Shown here in pieces: positions 19,435 through 28,460 of a stretch of 64,000 nucleotides of DNA. The stretch comes from JAENVU01 sp031362155. Lineage in GTDB: Bacteria; Actinomycetota; Acidimicrobiia; IMCC26256; JAENVU01. The notes below the pieces were generated by a model that was not told the origin of the DNA, did no database searches, and saw only the letters and a program-made list of their open reading frames with translations. A program made the position numbers and the translations under genes. Positions within the stretch are counted from its first letter, which is position 1; the number at the start of each line of letters is the position of its first letter. The stretch lies in assembly GCA_031362155.1 (NCBI GenBank), contig JANLRZ010000109.1:1-64000 (forward strand), given 5' to 3'.

Positions 19435-20208
19435 ATGAGTCAACCCATCTTCGAACCCACCAGCCGCGCGGGCGTGGCGTTCTTCCGGGACCACGGCTGG
19501 GTCATCACCCGGACGCTCGATGCTCGGGCCACCGCCGAGCTCCAGGCCTGGGTGGACGACGTGATGGAGTGGCCCGACGACGGAGACTGGCTCCACTACC
19601 GCGAGTCGACCGATGCGGGGCCACGGCTGTGTCGCACCGAGAACTTCGTTCCGTATCACGCCGGTCTGGGGGCGCTGTTGGCCGACGGCGTCATGTTGGA
19701 GACCGCGGGCGCGCTGCTCGGCGAGCCCGCCGTGCTCTACAAGGAGAAGATCAACTACAAGGCCGCGGGCGGCGCGGGCTACGCCCCGCACCAGGACGCG
19801 CCCGCGTACCGCTTCATCGACACCCACGTGTCGTGCATGGTGGCGATCGACGATGCCGATGACGACAACGGTTGTCTCGAGGTGGTGTCGGGTTCGTTCG
19901 GCGCCGTGCTCCCGATGGACGAACAAGGGTGCATTCGTACCGACGTCGTCGCGTCACTCCAATGGGAATCGGTGCCGGTCCCGGCTGGAACCACCTTGTG
20001 GTTCCATTCCCGCACGCCGCATCGGAGCGGACCGAATCGATCCGAGCGGGATCGCCGCGCGCTCTACCCCACCTACAACGCGCGACGAGAGGGTGATCTC
20101 CGCGCGGCCTACTACGAGCAGAAGCTCGCCGAGTTCGCGGCGGCGGCGGGCGATGGCGACCGGGTGCAGGTGTCGCTGATCAACGACTTCCAGGGCCGGC
20201 GGGTCTGA
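19435..20208 (+). CDS. Phytanoyl-CoA dioxygenase (PhyH) family protein
   Basis: A 257-residue Fe(II)/2-oxoglutarate-dependent oxygenase. The iron ligands appear as HQD in GYAPHQDAPAYRF and the distal His in SRTPHRSGPN, with the following Arg-rich part probably binding 2-oxoglutarate. The family hydroxylates lipids, secondary metabolites and compatible solutes, so the substrate cannot be named. Its 3' end overlaps the convergent TetR gene by 29 bp. The frameshifted regulator next to it may once have controlled neighbouring degradation genes. Confidence 0.85.
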   Translation: MSQPIFEPTSRAGVAFFRDHGWVITRTLDARATAELQAWVDDVMEWPDDGDWLHYRESTDAGPRLCRTENFVPYHAGLGALLADGVMLETAGALLGEPAVLYKEKINYKAAGGAGYAPHQDAPAYRFIDTHVSCMVAIDDADDDNGCLEVVSGSFGAVLPMDEQGCIRTDVVASLQWESVPVPAGTTLWFHSRTPHRSGPNRSERDRRALYPTYNARREGDLRAAYYEQKLAEFAAAAGDGDRVQVSLINDFQGRRV

Positions 20209-20783
20209 GGCCCGGGTGGGCCGTGGTCATGAAGGACCCGAAGCGACGCATGGCGGTGTCGACGCCGGCTTGATCTTCGGTCGCGAGCAGATCGAGGAGG
20301 AGCCCTCGGCACACGGCCAGTGCGAGTCGGGCATCGGTCCGGGCGGTCGGCTCGTCCACGCCGAGGTCGACGAGGAGCTCCGCGGTCGTGTCGACCCACG
20401 CGGCGACGTCTCCGTCGAGAAGGCGGGCGGCCGGTTCTGCGCCGCAGAGCGCCTGCCCGTAGAGCTCGAAGAACAGCCGCTCGTAGGGCCACATCACCGG
20501 GTCCCGTAGCCGGTCCCACAGCTCGTCGAGCCGGGGCGCGCCTCCTGTGATCGCGGTGCCGGTCGAGGGTGCGATGAAGTCGCGCTGCTGGCGTTCGACC
20601 GCGCGAACGATTTCGAGGAGGAGCGCGTCCTTCGAGCCGAAATGGAAGGCCAACATGCGGTGGCTGGTGCCCAGGTGGTCGGCGAGTTGGCGCCAGACTC
20701 ATCTTCGAAATGCCGTGCTCGGCGGCGACGTCGACCGCCGCGGCCAGAAGCCGCTCCCGAGTGTCGGTCGTGGGTCGGGCCAT
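20180..20783 (-). pseudogene. TetR-family regulator with a single-base frameshift
   Basis: The N-terminus (MARPTTDTRERLLAAAVDVA, HGISKMSL) is the start of a TetR helix-turn-helix. After KMSL the frame is lost; the expected continuation RQLADHLGTSHRMLAFHFGS is found intact in the next frame and runs to a stop at 20180. One extra C on the plus strand at about 20693-20694 explains the shift; removing it gives a normal 200-residue TetR protein. Both halves are otherwise well preserved, so this is either a very recent mutation or a sequencing/assembly error. It is divergent from the amidohydrolase gene (131-bp gap), the classic arrangement for a repressor and its target. Confidence 0.85.
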
Positions 20784-20914
20784 CAGCCCTGGTGAGCGGG
20801 GGCGAGAGCGCCGAGTTTGTTCAAGGCGCGCTGCATGAAGACGAGCGGCGAGCGATGGCTACGTGGCACGATGCACGGCGATTCAACAGTGTTTCGTCGA
20901 GGACAGGGGCATAC

Positions 20915-22669
20915 ATGGCACACGATCTGGTGATCGCGGGCGGGACCATCGTCGACGGGACCGGTGCGCCCCGTTTCGCCGGCGACATTGGGATCGACGG
21001 TGGCCGGATCACCGCGGTCGGGGGATGCCTGCAGGGGGACCAGACGATCGAGGCTGACGGCGCAGTCGTCGCGCCGGGTTGGGTCGATGTGCACACGCAC
21101 TACGACGGCCAGGTCACGTGGGACGACGAACTGGACCCGAGCTTCAGCAACGGTGTGACCACGCTCGTCATGGGGAACTGCGGCGTGGGCTTCGCTCCGT
21201 GTCCCGACGGTGAGCAGGAGACGTTGATCCAACTCATGGAAGGGGTCGAGGACATCCCGGGGAGCGCACTCCACGAGGGGGTTCCGTGGGGCGCCTGGAG
21301 CACCTTCCCCGAGTACCTCGACTTCCTCGACGCCCGGCGCTACTCGCTCGACGTCGCCGCCCAGCTGGCGCACGGCTCGTTGCGCTTCAGCGTGATGGGC
21401 GAGCGCGGCGTGAACAACGAGGACGCGACGGCTGAAGACATCGCGGCGATGCGTGCGCTCGCGTCCGAGGCAACCGCCGCGGGTGCGGTGGGCTTCTCGA
21501 CGTCCCGCACGATCTTTCACCGGTCGATCGGCGGCGCGGCGGTCCCGGGTACCTACGCGACTGGAGTCGAACTCGGCGAGCTCATTGCGGGGATGGCCGA
21601 CGGCGGCGGGGGAGTGTTCGAGGCGATCACGTCGTCGTCGCTCGGGCTGATGGAGGGCCTCGGTGGCGAGCGCTTCAGTCAGGATCACGAGCTCACACTG
21701 CTCGCCGACATCTCTCGTGCCACCGGGCAGAAGATCACGTTCACCACGGTCCAGCACGTCGATGATCCGGAAGCTTGGCGCGCGGTGCTCGAGTTCGCGA
21801 CCGCGGCGAACGCGACCGGCGCCCGGCTGTTCCCCCAGGTGGCGTCACGTCCGGTCGGCATTCTGGGTGGCCTGGCCGGGTATCACCCCTTCATGCGCCG
21901 TCCGTCGTATCGGGTCCTCGCCGACCTCCCGGTGGCGGCCCAGGCCGAGCGCCTGCGCGACCCGGAGGTGAAGGCGCGGATTCTCGCCGAGTTCGACGTC
22001 GCGGCCGACCAGGCCGGATCCATGGAGATGTTCGCCGAGGTCATGCAGAACGTCGCCGATTTCATGTACCCGCTCGACGAGATCGTCGACTACGAACCCG
22101 GTCCGGAGCAGACGTTCGGCGCGATCGCGGGTGCGGCCGGCGTGCCGGCGATCGAAGTGATGTACGACTTCCTCGCGGCCGGCGACGGCACCAACATTGT
22201 CAGCCTGGCCGGCGCCGGCTACATGCACGGCGATCTCGAGGCGGTCCGCGAGATGATCCTGGATCCCGTGACTGTGGTCGGACTGGCCGATGCCGGTGCC
22301 CATGTGAAGCTCATCTGCGATGGTTCGAGCCCGAGCACGCAGCTCACCCACTGGACCCGTGACCGCACTCGAGGTGAACTGATTCCGCTCGAGTTCATGG
22401 TCGAGCAGCAGACTCGTCGTACCGCCGAGTTGTACGGGTTCACCGACCGAGGGACGATCGCGGTCGGTCAGCAGGCCGACCTCAACGTCATCGATTTCGA
22501 CGCGCTCACTGTGCGCCGTCCGGTCATGCACGCGGATCTGCCTGCCGGCGGTCAGCGGTATCTCCAGCCGGTGACGGGGTACGTGGCGACCGTGGTGCAC
22601 GGCACCCAGACCCGAGCGAACGATACGGACACGGGCGCGCGCCCGGGCCGCTTGGTGCGGCGAGGATGA
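20915..22669 (+). CDS. N-acyl-D-amino-acid deacylase family amidohydrolase
   Basis: A 584-residue metal-dependent amidohydrolase. It opens with HDLVIAGGTIVDGTGAPRF, has the metal-binding VDVHTHYDGQ, a GNCGVGFAPC segment with a possible cysteine ligand, and GLADAGAHVK with the conserved Asp. The C-terminal composite beta domain contains GTIAVGQQADLNVIDFD. D-aminoacylases release D-amino acids from N-acyl forms, but many relatives act on other amides or imides. The ATG at 20915 gives the family's usual start. The divergent TetR gene may regulate it. Confidence 0.85.
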   Translation: MAHDLVIAGGTIVDGTGAPRFAGDIGIDGGRITAVGGCLQGDQTIEADGAVVAPGWVDVHTHYDGQVTWDDELDPSFSNGVTTLVMGNCGVGFAPCPDGEQETLIQLMEGVEDIPGSALHEGVPWGAWSTFPEYLDFLDARRYSLDVAAQLAHGSLRFSVMGERGVNNEDATAEDIAAMRALASEATAAGAVGFSTSRTIFHRSIGGAAVPGTYATGVELGELIAGMADGGGGVFEAITSSSLGLMEGLGGERFSQDHELTLLADISRATGQKITFTTVQHVDDPEAWRAVLEFATAANATGARLFPQVASRPVGILGGLAGYHPFMRRPSYRVLADLPVAAQAERLRDPEVKARILAEFDVAADQAGSMEMFAEVMQNVADFMYPLDEIVDYEPGPEQTFGAIAGAAGVPAIEVMYDFLAAGDGTNIVSLAGAGYMHGDLEAVREMILDPVTVVGLADAGAHVKLICDGSSPSTQLTHWTRDRTRGELIPLEFMVEQQTRRTAELYGFTDRGTIAVGQQADLNVIDFDALTVRRPVMHADLPAGGQRYLQPVTGYVATVVHGTQTRANDTDTGARPGRLVRRG

Positions 22670-22708
22670 TCGCCGGGCTCATCGGTGCGCGCTGCTGGAA
22701 GAGGGCAG

Positions 22709-23206
22709 GTGAAAGACATTCGGTGTCGCCCGGCCGGAGCTGAGGACTTCGCCTTTCTGGCGACGATGCTTGGTGAGGCCGCAGTCTGGCGTCCCGACAA
22801 GCCGACACCGACCGCCGACCAGGTACTCGCCGATCCGCGCTATGCGATGTACCTCGCGGGATGGCCGAGGCCAGGCGACTTTGGACTCGTCGCCGAACAG
22901 GACGGTCCGCTGGGCGCGGCTTGGTATCGGACCTACGCCGAGGGGAGCCATGGCTATGGCTTCATCACGGAGGATGTCCCGGAACTGTCGATCGCCGTCG
23001 TCGGGTCGCGTCGGCACGAGGGGATTGGTCGGCGGCTTCTCATCGACCTCATCACGGCCGGCATCGCTCAGGGCTATCCGGCGTTGAGCCTCAGCGTCAA
23101 TGCCGACAATCCGGCGCGTGGCCTGTACGAGTCGGTTGGTTTCGTGCCGGTCGAGCAGCACGGATCGTCCTGGACCATGGTGAGACGCGCCGCTCGGTCG
23201 GACTGA
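22709..23206 (+). CDS. GNAT-family N-acetyltransferase
   Basis: A protein of about 165 residues. The acetyl-CoA binding loop is RRHEGIGRRLL and the end NPARGLYESVGFVPVEQHG is the typical GNAT closing strand. Substrate unknown. I prefer GTG at 22709 (AAGAGGG just upstream; product begins KDIRCRPAGAEDF as in the family); GTG at 22685 is the longer alternative. It follows the amidohydrolase by 39 nt and may be co-transcribed. Confidence 0.82.
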   Translation: MKDIRCRPAGAEDFAFLATMLGEAAVWRPDKPTPTADQVLADPRYAMYLAGWPRPGDFGLVAEQDGPLGAAWYRTYAEGSHGYGFITEDVPELSIAVVGSRRHEGIGRRLLIDLITAGIAQGYPALSLSVNADNPARGLYESVGFVPVEQHGSSWTMVRRAARSD

Positions 23207-23293
23207 GCCCAGCCGGTCTGGTGCGAAGCTCCGATGCGCGCGACGATGCTGTCGGCTCTTCCCGCCGGAGAGCACCGAGCCGAGGGGGTCGTG

Positions 23294-23977
23294 ATGATCG
23301 CGACGGTCGACATCGCTGATCTTGGTGTCCGGGGCACGCTCCGGGCGCTGCGCCAACGACCGCCAAGCTCGGCCGTCCCTGGTTTGCGATGGCTCGACAC
23401 CGCAACCGCAGCTCCGCTCGCGAGCAAGCATCCTCCGGCGTTTCGGCGCGCGGTGATGATCGCGTTCTGGGACGACGAAGAGGCCGCGGCCGCCTTCGCG
23501 CGCGACCATCCGCTCGGACAACGCTTCGCCGAGAACGGCTTCCACGCCGTCCTCCGACCGTCACGCGCGTACGGCGCGTGGCCCGGTGTGCCCGACGATG
23601 TGCCCCGAGCGCGCGCGATCAGTCATGACGGTCCCGTTCTCGTCACGACGCTTGGGAAGTTGCGGATGAGCCAAGCCATTCGGTTCATGCGAGCAAGCCG
23701 TCCCGCCGAGCGTGCCGCGCTGGCCGCCGACGGATTTGTCTGGGGAACTGCGGCGACGCGTCCTGCCGGGCGACGTCCGCCGTTCATGGCCACGATCTCG
23801 TTGTGGAGTAGCGCGGAGGCCGCGGCCGCTTACGCATACGCGGATCCGGCTGGCGGCCACCCGCGTGCGGTGACCGAGCAGCGGGGCAAGGACTTCCATC
23901 ACGAATCAGTGTTCATCCGTCACGCCCCGATCTCCATCACGGGCTCGGTTCGGGGTATGCCCCCGATCAGCATGTGA
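23294..23977 (+). CDS. Spheroidene monooxygenase (CrtA)-like protein
   Basis: A 227-residue protein resembling the CrtA-like family widespread in actinobacteria. Markers from recalled family members are TLGKLRMSQAIRFMRAS, SLWSSAEAAAAYAY and FHHESVFIRHAPI. True CrtA oxidises carotenoids, but no carotenoid gene is in this window, so the substrate is open. The ATG at 23294 has GAGGGGG at 23282-23288; an in-frame ATG at 23234 would add 20 residues of uncertain value. It stands alone before the tRNA. Confidence 0.7.
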   Translation: MIATVDIADLGVRGTLRALRQRPPSSAVPGLRWLDTATAAPLASKHPPAFRRAVMIAFWDDEEAAAAFARDHPLGQRFAENGFHAVLRPSRAYGAWPGVPDDVPRARAISHDGPVLVTTLGKLRMSQAIRFMRASRPAERAALAADGFVWGTAATRPAGRRPPFMATISLWSSAEAAAAYAYADPAGGHPRAVTEQRGKDFHHESVFIRHAPISITGSVRGMPPISM

Positions 23978-24036
23978 CGCGACCCGTGTCGCCACCCGGG
24001 CATCGGCGCACACTCCCAAACTTGTGAGCAGAACTG

Positions 24037-24109
24037 TGGAGCTGAGGGGACTCGAACCCCTGACCCCTTCCATGCCATGGAAGTGCTCTACCGCCTGAGC
24101 TACAGCCCC
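24037..24109 (-). tRNA. tRNA-Ala (GGC)
   Basis: On the minus strand the 73-nt sequence starts GGGGCTG, pairing with CAGCTCC at the 3' end plus discriminator A. The anticodon arm CTTCC-ATGGCAT-GGAAG gives anticodon GGC, complement of plus positions 24074-24076. The T arm GGGG-TTCGAGT-CCCC is present. The CCA end is not encoded. The acceptor contains a G3-T70 pair, the G3:U70 alanine identity element. Confidence 0.96.
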
Positions 24110-24182
24110 CGAAGGGAGAGTTCAAGGTAGCAGCCGACCGTTCTGAGGGACGACACGTTGCCGACGTGGTGGACTGAAGGCC

Positions 24183-24374
24183 ATGACGAGCCGAGAGTTG
24201 GCAGCTGCGGCGGCTGCGGCCCACGCCCAGGCGACCGAACGGGGCGAGTCGACGTACACCGATCCGGGAACCGGCTACGAGGTCATGACCGCAACGGCCT
24301 TGCTCGCTCGCGAGGAGTGTTGCGGAAGCGGATGTCGGCACTGCCCGTATGAACCGGACGAATCGCCACGGTGA
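24183..24374 (+). CDS. Small cysteine-rich DUF5522-like protein
   Basis: A 63-residue protein ending in ECCGSGCRHCPYEP, a compact cysteine cluster typical of DUF5522 proteins, probably binding metal. The N-terminal half is alanine-rich. Function is unknown. It sits 40 nt before leuS on the same strand, and this pairing could be examined in relatives. ATG at 24183. Confidence 0.75.
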   Translation: MTSRELAAAAAAAHAQATERGESTYTDPGTGYEVMTATALLAREECCGSGCRHCPYEPDESPR

Positions 24375-24400
24375 AGACCGGTGACCTGCGGTCGTCCCGG

Positions 24401-24406
24401 TAGCCT
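24401..24406 (+). promoter_or_regulatory. Near-leaderless -10 box for leuS
   Basis: TAGCCT ends 8 nt before the leuS ATG at 24415, leaving a leader of at most one or two bases. No -35 box is apparent. Confidence 0.4.
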
Positions 24407-24414
24407 CGCCGGCG

Positions 24415-27288
24415 ATGACCGACGACACCCCCCGCCACCGGTACGACGCACGCCTGGCCAACGAGATCGAAGCTCGGTGGCAGGATCGATGGGACGCGAA
24501 CCACACGTTCTGGGCCCCCAATCCGGAAGGTCTGCTCTCCGAGGGTGCGGAGCAGATCGAGGGTCGCGAGCCGATGTTCGTGCTCGACATGTTCCCGTAT
24601 CCCAGTGGCGCGGGGCTCCACGTCGGTCACCCACTCGGCTACATCGGTACCGACGTGTTCGCCCGCTACCAGCGGATGAACGGCAAGAACGTCCTGCACG
24701 CCATGGGCTACGACGCGTTCGGCCTGCCGGCCGAGCAGTACGCGGTGCAGACCGGCCAGCACCCACGAGTCACGACCGAGGCCAACATCGCGACGATGCG
24801 GCGTCAGCTGCGGGCGTTGGGTCTCGGCCACGATTCGCGGCGGGGCCCGGCCACCACCGATGTCAGCTACTACCGGTGGACCCAGTGGATCTTTCTGCAG
24901 ATCTTCAACAGTTGGTACGACTACGACGAGGATCGTTCCCGCCCCATTGCCGAGTTGCTCCCACTACTCGCGGCCGATCCCGAGACCGGTTGGGACGAAC
25001 TCACCGAGCCGGAGCGACGAGAACTCGTCGATTCCTGCCGGTTGGCGTACCTCACCGAGGCGCCCGTCAACTGGTGCCCCGCGCTGGGAACCGTCCTGGC
25101 CAACGAGGAAGTCACCGCCGACGGTCGGAGTGAGCGCGGCAACTTCCCGGTGTACCGGCGACCGCTGAAGCAGTGGATGCTGCGGATCACGGCCTACGCC
25201 GACCGGCTGCTCGAAGATCTGAACCTGCTCGACTGGACCGAGTCGATCAAGATCATGCAACGCAATTGGATCGGTCGCAGCACCGGTGCGACCGTCGACT
25301 TCGGTGTCGACGGTCGTGAGGAACTGATCTCGGTATTCACCACGCGCCCCGACACGCTCTTCGGTGCGACGTACATGGTGCTCGCGCCCGAACATCCACT
25401 CGTCGACGGGCTGGTGCCGCCGGAGTGGCCGGGCGCGGACATCGGCGAGAACCTGAGCGTGATCCCCGCGGCGTGGAAGGGGATCTTCGGCACCGACGTC
25501 GGGCCGGCCGAGGCGGTGCGTAAGTACCGGGAGTTCGCCGCCCAGAAGAGCGAACTGGAACGCCAGGCCGAAGGCAAGGACAAGACGGGCGTGTTTACCG
25601 GCGCGTTCGCGGTGAACCCGGTCAACGATGCGCGCATTCCGATCTTCATCGCCGACTACGTGCTGATGGGCTACGGCACCGGTGCCATCATGGCGGTGCC
25701 CGGCCACGACGAGCGCGACTTCGAGTTCGCCCGTGAGTTCGACCTTCCGATCGAATGCGTGATCACGCCGCCCGACTCGTGGCTCACCGAGCACGAATGC
25801 GGCACGGACGCCGCCGAGTGGTCTGAAGCATTCACCGGTGACGGCGTCGCGATGAGTTCGGCGAACGCGGAGATCTCCCTCGACGGTCTCGGGGTCACCG
25901 ACGCGAAGGCCACCATCACCGACTGGCTCACCGACCAAGATCTCGGCGAGGCGACGGTCAACACCAAGCTGCGCGACTGGTTGTTCAGTCGGCAGCGGTA
26001 CTGGGGTGAGCCGTTCCCGATCGTCTACGACGAACTCGACCTCCCGGTCGCGGTGCCCGACCATTTGCTCCCGGTGACCTTGCCCGAGATCATGGACTTC
26101 GAACCCGAGATCTCCGAAGCCGGCGATGCCAGCGTTCCCGCGCCGCCGCTCTCCCGCGCCGAGGGGTGGGGGACCGTCGAGCTCGACCTCGGCGCCGGGC
26201 CGAAGACCTATCGGCGCGAGCTGAACACGATGCCTCAGTGGGCGGGGTCGTGTTGGTACTACCTGCGGTACCTCGACCCGACCAACGAGGACCAGTTCGT
26301 CAGCCCCGAGGCCGAGCGGTATTGGATGGGCGACGGGCCGGGGGGCGTGGACCTCTACGTCGGCGGCGTCGAGCACGCGGTGCTCCACCTGCTCTACGCC
26401 CGGTTCTGGCACAAGGTCCTATTCGACCTGGGTCACGTGTCGACGCCCGAGCCGTTCCAACGCCTGTTCAACCAGGGGATGATTCAGGCCCCGGCCTACA
26501 CGGACGACCGCGGGATCTACGTCGAGGCCAGTTCGGTCGTGGAGCGCGACGGTCAGTTCTATGCCGGCGACGAACGCGTGCACCAGGAGTTCGGCAAGAT
26601 CGGCAAGAGCCTCAAGAACATGGTGACCCCCGATGACATCTTCCGGGACTACGGGGCCGACACGCTGCGGCTCTACGAGATGTCGACCGGCCCGTTGGAT
26701 GCGTCTCGTCCCTGGAGTGAACGCGACATCGTCGGCGTCTACCGGTTCCTGCAACGGCTCTGGCGCAACGTGGTCGACGAGGACACCGGCGAGTTGCGGA
26801 TCTCCGAGTCCCCGGCGTCCGACGAATCCCGTCGCCTGCTGCATCGGACGATCCAAGGCGTGCGCGTCGACATGCCGACCATGGGGTTCAACACCGTTGT
26901 CGCGAAGTTGATCACCCTGAACAATCACCTGACCCAGGTGGCGGCCGCCGGCGGCGCGCCGCGCGAGGTTGTCGAACCGATGGTGTTGATGTTGGCGCCG
27001 CTCGCGCCGCACGTGGCCGAGGAGCTGTGGTCGCGGCTCGGTCATGCCGAGACGCTCACCTACGAGGACTTCCCGGTGGCCGATCCGGCGTGGCTCGTCG
27101 ACGAGACGATCGAGGTGCCGATTCAGGTCAACGGCAAGGTGCGCGGCAAGGTCGTGGTTGGCGCCGATGCCGACGACGCCGCGATCGAGGCCGCGGCCCG
27201 CACCGAGGTGGGGCCGCTGCTCGACGGGGTCACCGTCCGCAAAGTGATCGTGGTCCCGGGTCGCTTGATCAACTTCGTCGTCGGCTGA
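24415..27288 (+). CDS. leuS: Leucyl-tRNA synthetase
   Basis: A 957-residue class I synthetase. The HIGH element is GLHVGHPLGY in PYPSGAGLHVGH. The CP1 editing domain is present with FTTRPDTLFG and GTGAIMAVPGHDERD, so mischarged tRNA can be hydrolysed. The KMSKS loop reads KIGKS (728-732) followed by LKNMV, a variant that keeps the functional lysines. The C-terminal IQVNGKVRGKV strand is the family's usual end. Preceded by the DUF5522 gene, followed at 10 nt by the HELVH protein. Confidence 0.96.
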   Translation: MTDDTPRHRYDARLANEIEARWQDRWDANHTFWAPNPEGLLSEGAEQIEGREPMFVLDMFPYPSGAGLHVGHPLGYIGTDVFARYQRMNGKNVLHAMGYDAFGLPAEQYAVQTGQHPRVTTEANIATMRRQLRALGLGHDSRRGPATTDVSYYRWTQWIFLQIFNSWYDYDEDRSRPIAELLPLLAADPETGWDELTEPERRELVDSCRLAYLTEAPVNWCPALGTVLANEEVTADGRSERGNFPVYRRPLKQWMLRITAYADRLLEDLNLLDWTESIKIMQRNWIGRSTGATVDFGVDGREELISVFTTRPDTLFGATYMVLAPEHPLVDGLVPPEWPGADIGENLSVIPAAWKGIFGTDVGPAEAVRKYREFAAQKSELERQAEGKDKTGVFTGAFAVNPVNDARIPIFIADYVLMGYGTGAIMAVPGHDERDFEFAREFDLPIECVITPPDSWLTEHECGTDAAEWSEAFTGDGVAMSSANAEISLDGLGVTDAKATITDWLTDQDLGEATVNTKLRDWLFSRQRYWGEPFPIVYDELDLPVAVPDHLLPVTLPEIMDFEPEISEAGDASVPAPPLSRAEGWGTVELDLGAGPKTYRRELNTMPQWAGSCWYYLRYLDPTNEDQFVSPEAERYWMGDGPGGVDLYVGGVEHAVLHLLYARFWHKVLFDLGHVSTPEPFQRLFNQGMIQAPAYTDDRGIYVEASSVVERDGQFYAGDERVHQEFGKIGKSLKNMVTPDDIFRDYGADTLRLYEMSTGPLDASRPWSERDIVGVYRFLQRLWRNVVDEDTGELRISESPASDESRRLLHRTIQGVRVDMPTMGFNTVVAKLITLNNHLTQVAAAGGAPREVVEPMVLMLAPLAPHVAEELWSRLGHAETLTYEDFPVADPAWLVDETIEVPIQVNGKVRGKVVVGADADDAAIEAAARTEVGPLLDGVTVRKVIVVPGRLINFVVG

Positions 27289-27298
27289 CCGGGTTCGG

Positions 27299-27640
27299 GT
27301 GGTGGCGCGTCTCACGCCCGCGGCGCGAGCGGTGCTGACCCTCGTCCCCGCCGTCGATCAGGACCGGGTACGGGTCGTGGTCGTGCCGTTCCTCACGCCG
27401 GGCGTGGCGGCGATGACGCTGGGCCGGTTCGTATTGGTCCGTCGAGGCCAGGAACACAATCTCGGGTTGTTGGCCCACGAGCTGGTTCATGTCCAGCAAT
27501 GGCGTGAACTCGGAGCGCCCCGTTTCCTGCGCCGGTACCTCGTCGACTACGTGCACGGTCGGCGGGTCGGCATGTCCCATTGGGCCGCCTACCGAGCGAT
27601 CGGCCTCGAAGCCGAAGCCCGCGCCCGTTCTGGCTTCTAG
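27299..27640 (+). CDS. Small HELVH-motif (DUF4157-like) putative metallopeptidase
   Basis: A 113-residue protein with LGLLAHELVHVQQW, the HExxH zinc-protease motif as found in DUF4157 domains, and a later RRYLVDYVHG helix with another His. It has no signal peptide or membrane segment. The start is one of two adjacent GTG codons (27299 or 27302). The short length leaves activity uncertain; it might be a minimal protease or a metal-binding structural protein. Confidence 0.65.
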   Translation: MVARLTPAARAVLTLVPAVDQDRVRVVVVPFLTPGVAAMTLGRFVLVRRGQEHNLGLLAHELVHVQQWRELGAPRFLRRYLVDYVHGRRVGMSHWAAYRAIGLEAEARARSGF

Positions 27641-27755
27641 CGAACGGGGTTCGGAGTGCTCCGGGCACCGGTCGTCCCCACCGGGGTGGTTTGGTAGGGT
27701 ACGCGGCCTTCCCCGGTGACTTCCTCCGTTGGCCCGTGCGCGCCCGGAGGCAGTT

Positions 27756-28460
27756 ATGCAACCCATCTCGTCCTATCCACCCCGTTCGCCGGTTCGGGGG
27801 TTCGGTTCGTGGTTCGAAACCCTTCGTGACCGGTTCGCCGACCCCCGAATTCGGATCGGTGTCCTCCTCGCCATCGCCGGCATCGCCGGATACTTCTGGT
27901 ACCAGGTGGGCCAGGACCAGGCGGCCGCTGCGCTCCCAGGCGCGCCCCGGGCGGCACCGACGAGGGCTCGGCGTGATGCACCCCGGGTGACGACGACCAC
28001 GGTGCCGCCGGTACTCGTCCACGTTGCCGGTGCCGTCGTCCATCCCGGATTGGTCCGGGTCGCGACGGGCGCGCGGGTGGCCGACGCCATCGACGCGGCG
28101 GGTGGTGGTCTCCCCGACGCCGACCTCGACCGGCTGAACCTCGCGGCCAAAGTGGTGGATGGGCAGCGAATCCCGGTCGCGAAGGTCGGCGACCCCGCCG
28201 CAGCCGGTGGTGGCGACCCGACAGCAACGGGGGTCGCGGGCACCGAGACCGAGGGGAGCCCAGCCTCGGGTCCGATCAATCTCAACCTCGCGACCGCAGC
28301 CGAACTCGAGACGCTGCCGGGGATCGGGCCGAGCTTTGCTACCGCAATCCTCCGCGAGCGAGAGCGGCGCGGCGGGTTTACGAGCATCGATCAACTGCGC
28401 GACGTGCGCGGGATCGGCGAGAAGCGGTTCGCGGACCTCAAACCCCTCGTGACGGTGTGA
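27756..28460 (+). CDS. comEA: ComEA-family DNA-binding competence protein
   Basis: A 234-residue protein that binds incoming double-stranded DNA during transformation. It has one N-terminal membrane segment (about 31-47), a Pro/Arg/Thr linker, an SLBB domain (VLVHVAGAVVHPGLVRV) and C-terminal helix-hairpin-helix motifs (INLNLATAAELETLPGIG). ATG at 27756 with CGGAGG 5 nt upstream. It overlaps comEC by GTGA, the standard comEA-comEC pair. Confidence 0.88.
   Translation: MQPISSYPPRSPVRGFGSWFETLRDRFADPRIRIGVLLAIAGIAGYFWYQVGQDQAAAALPGAPRAAPTRARRDAPRVTTTTVPPVLVHVAGAVVHPGLVRVATGARVADAIDAAGGGLPDADLDRLNLAAKVVDGQRIPVAKVGDPAAAGGGDPTATGVAGTETEGSPASGPINLNLATAAELETLPGIGPSFATAILRERERRGGFTSIDQLRDVRGIGEKRFADLKPLVTV

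Noticed and set aside
20112..20655. Arg/Pro-rich extension of the TetR start frame to 20112
   Set aside because: It is out-of-frame reading of the true TetR ligand domain after the frameshift.
22666..22743. ATGA-overlapping short frame after the amidohydrolase
   Set aside because: It overlaps most of the start region of the GNAT gene in another frame and has no independent support, unlike the frames at 54289 and 56377.
17783..24000. Genomic island or mobile element
   Set aside because: The content is accessory-like and it ends at a tRNA gene, but there is no integrase, no direct repeat of the tRNA end that I can see, and base composition looks like the rest.
26596..26610. KIGKS instead of KMSKS in LeuRS as a possible defect
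   Set aside because: The lysines are kept and variation at the second and third positions is common, so activity is not in doubt.
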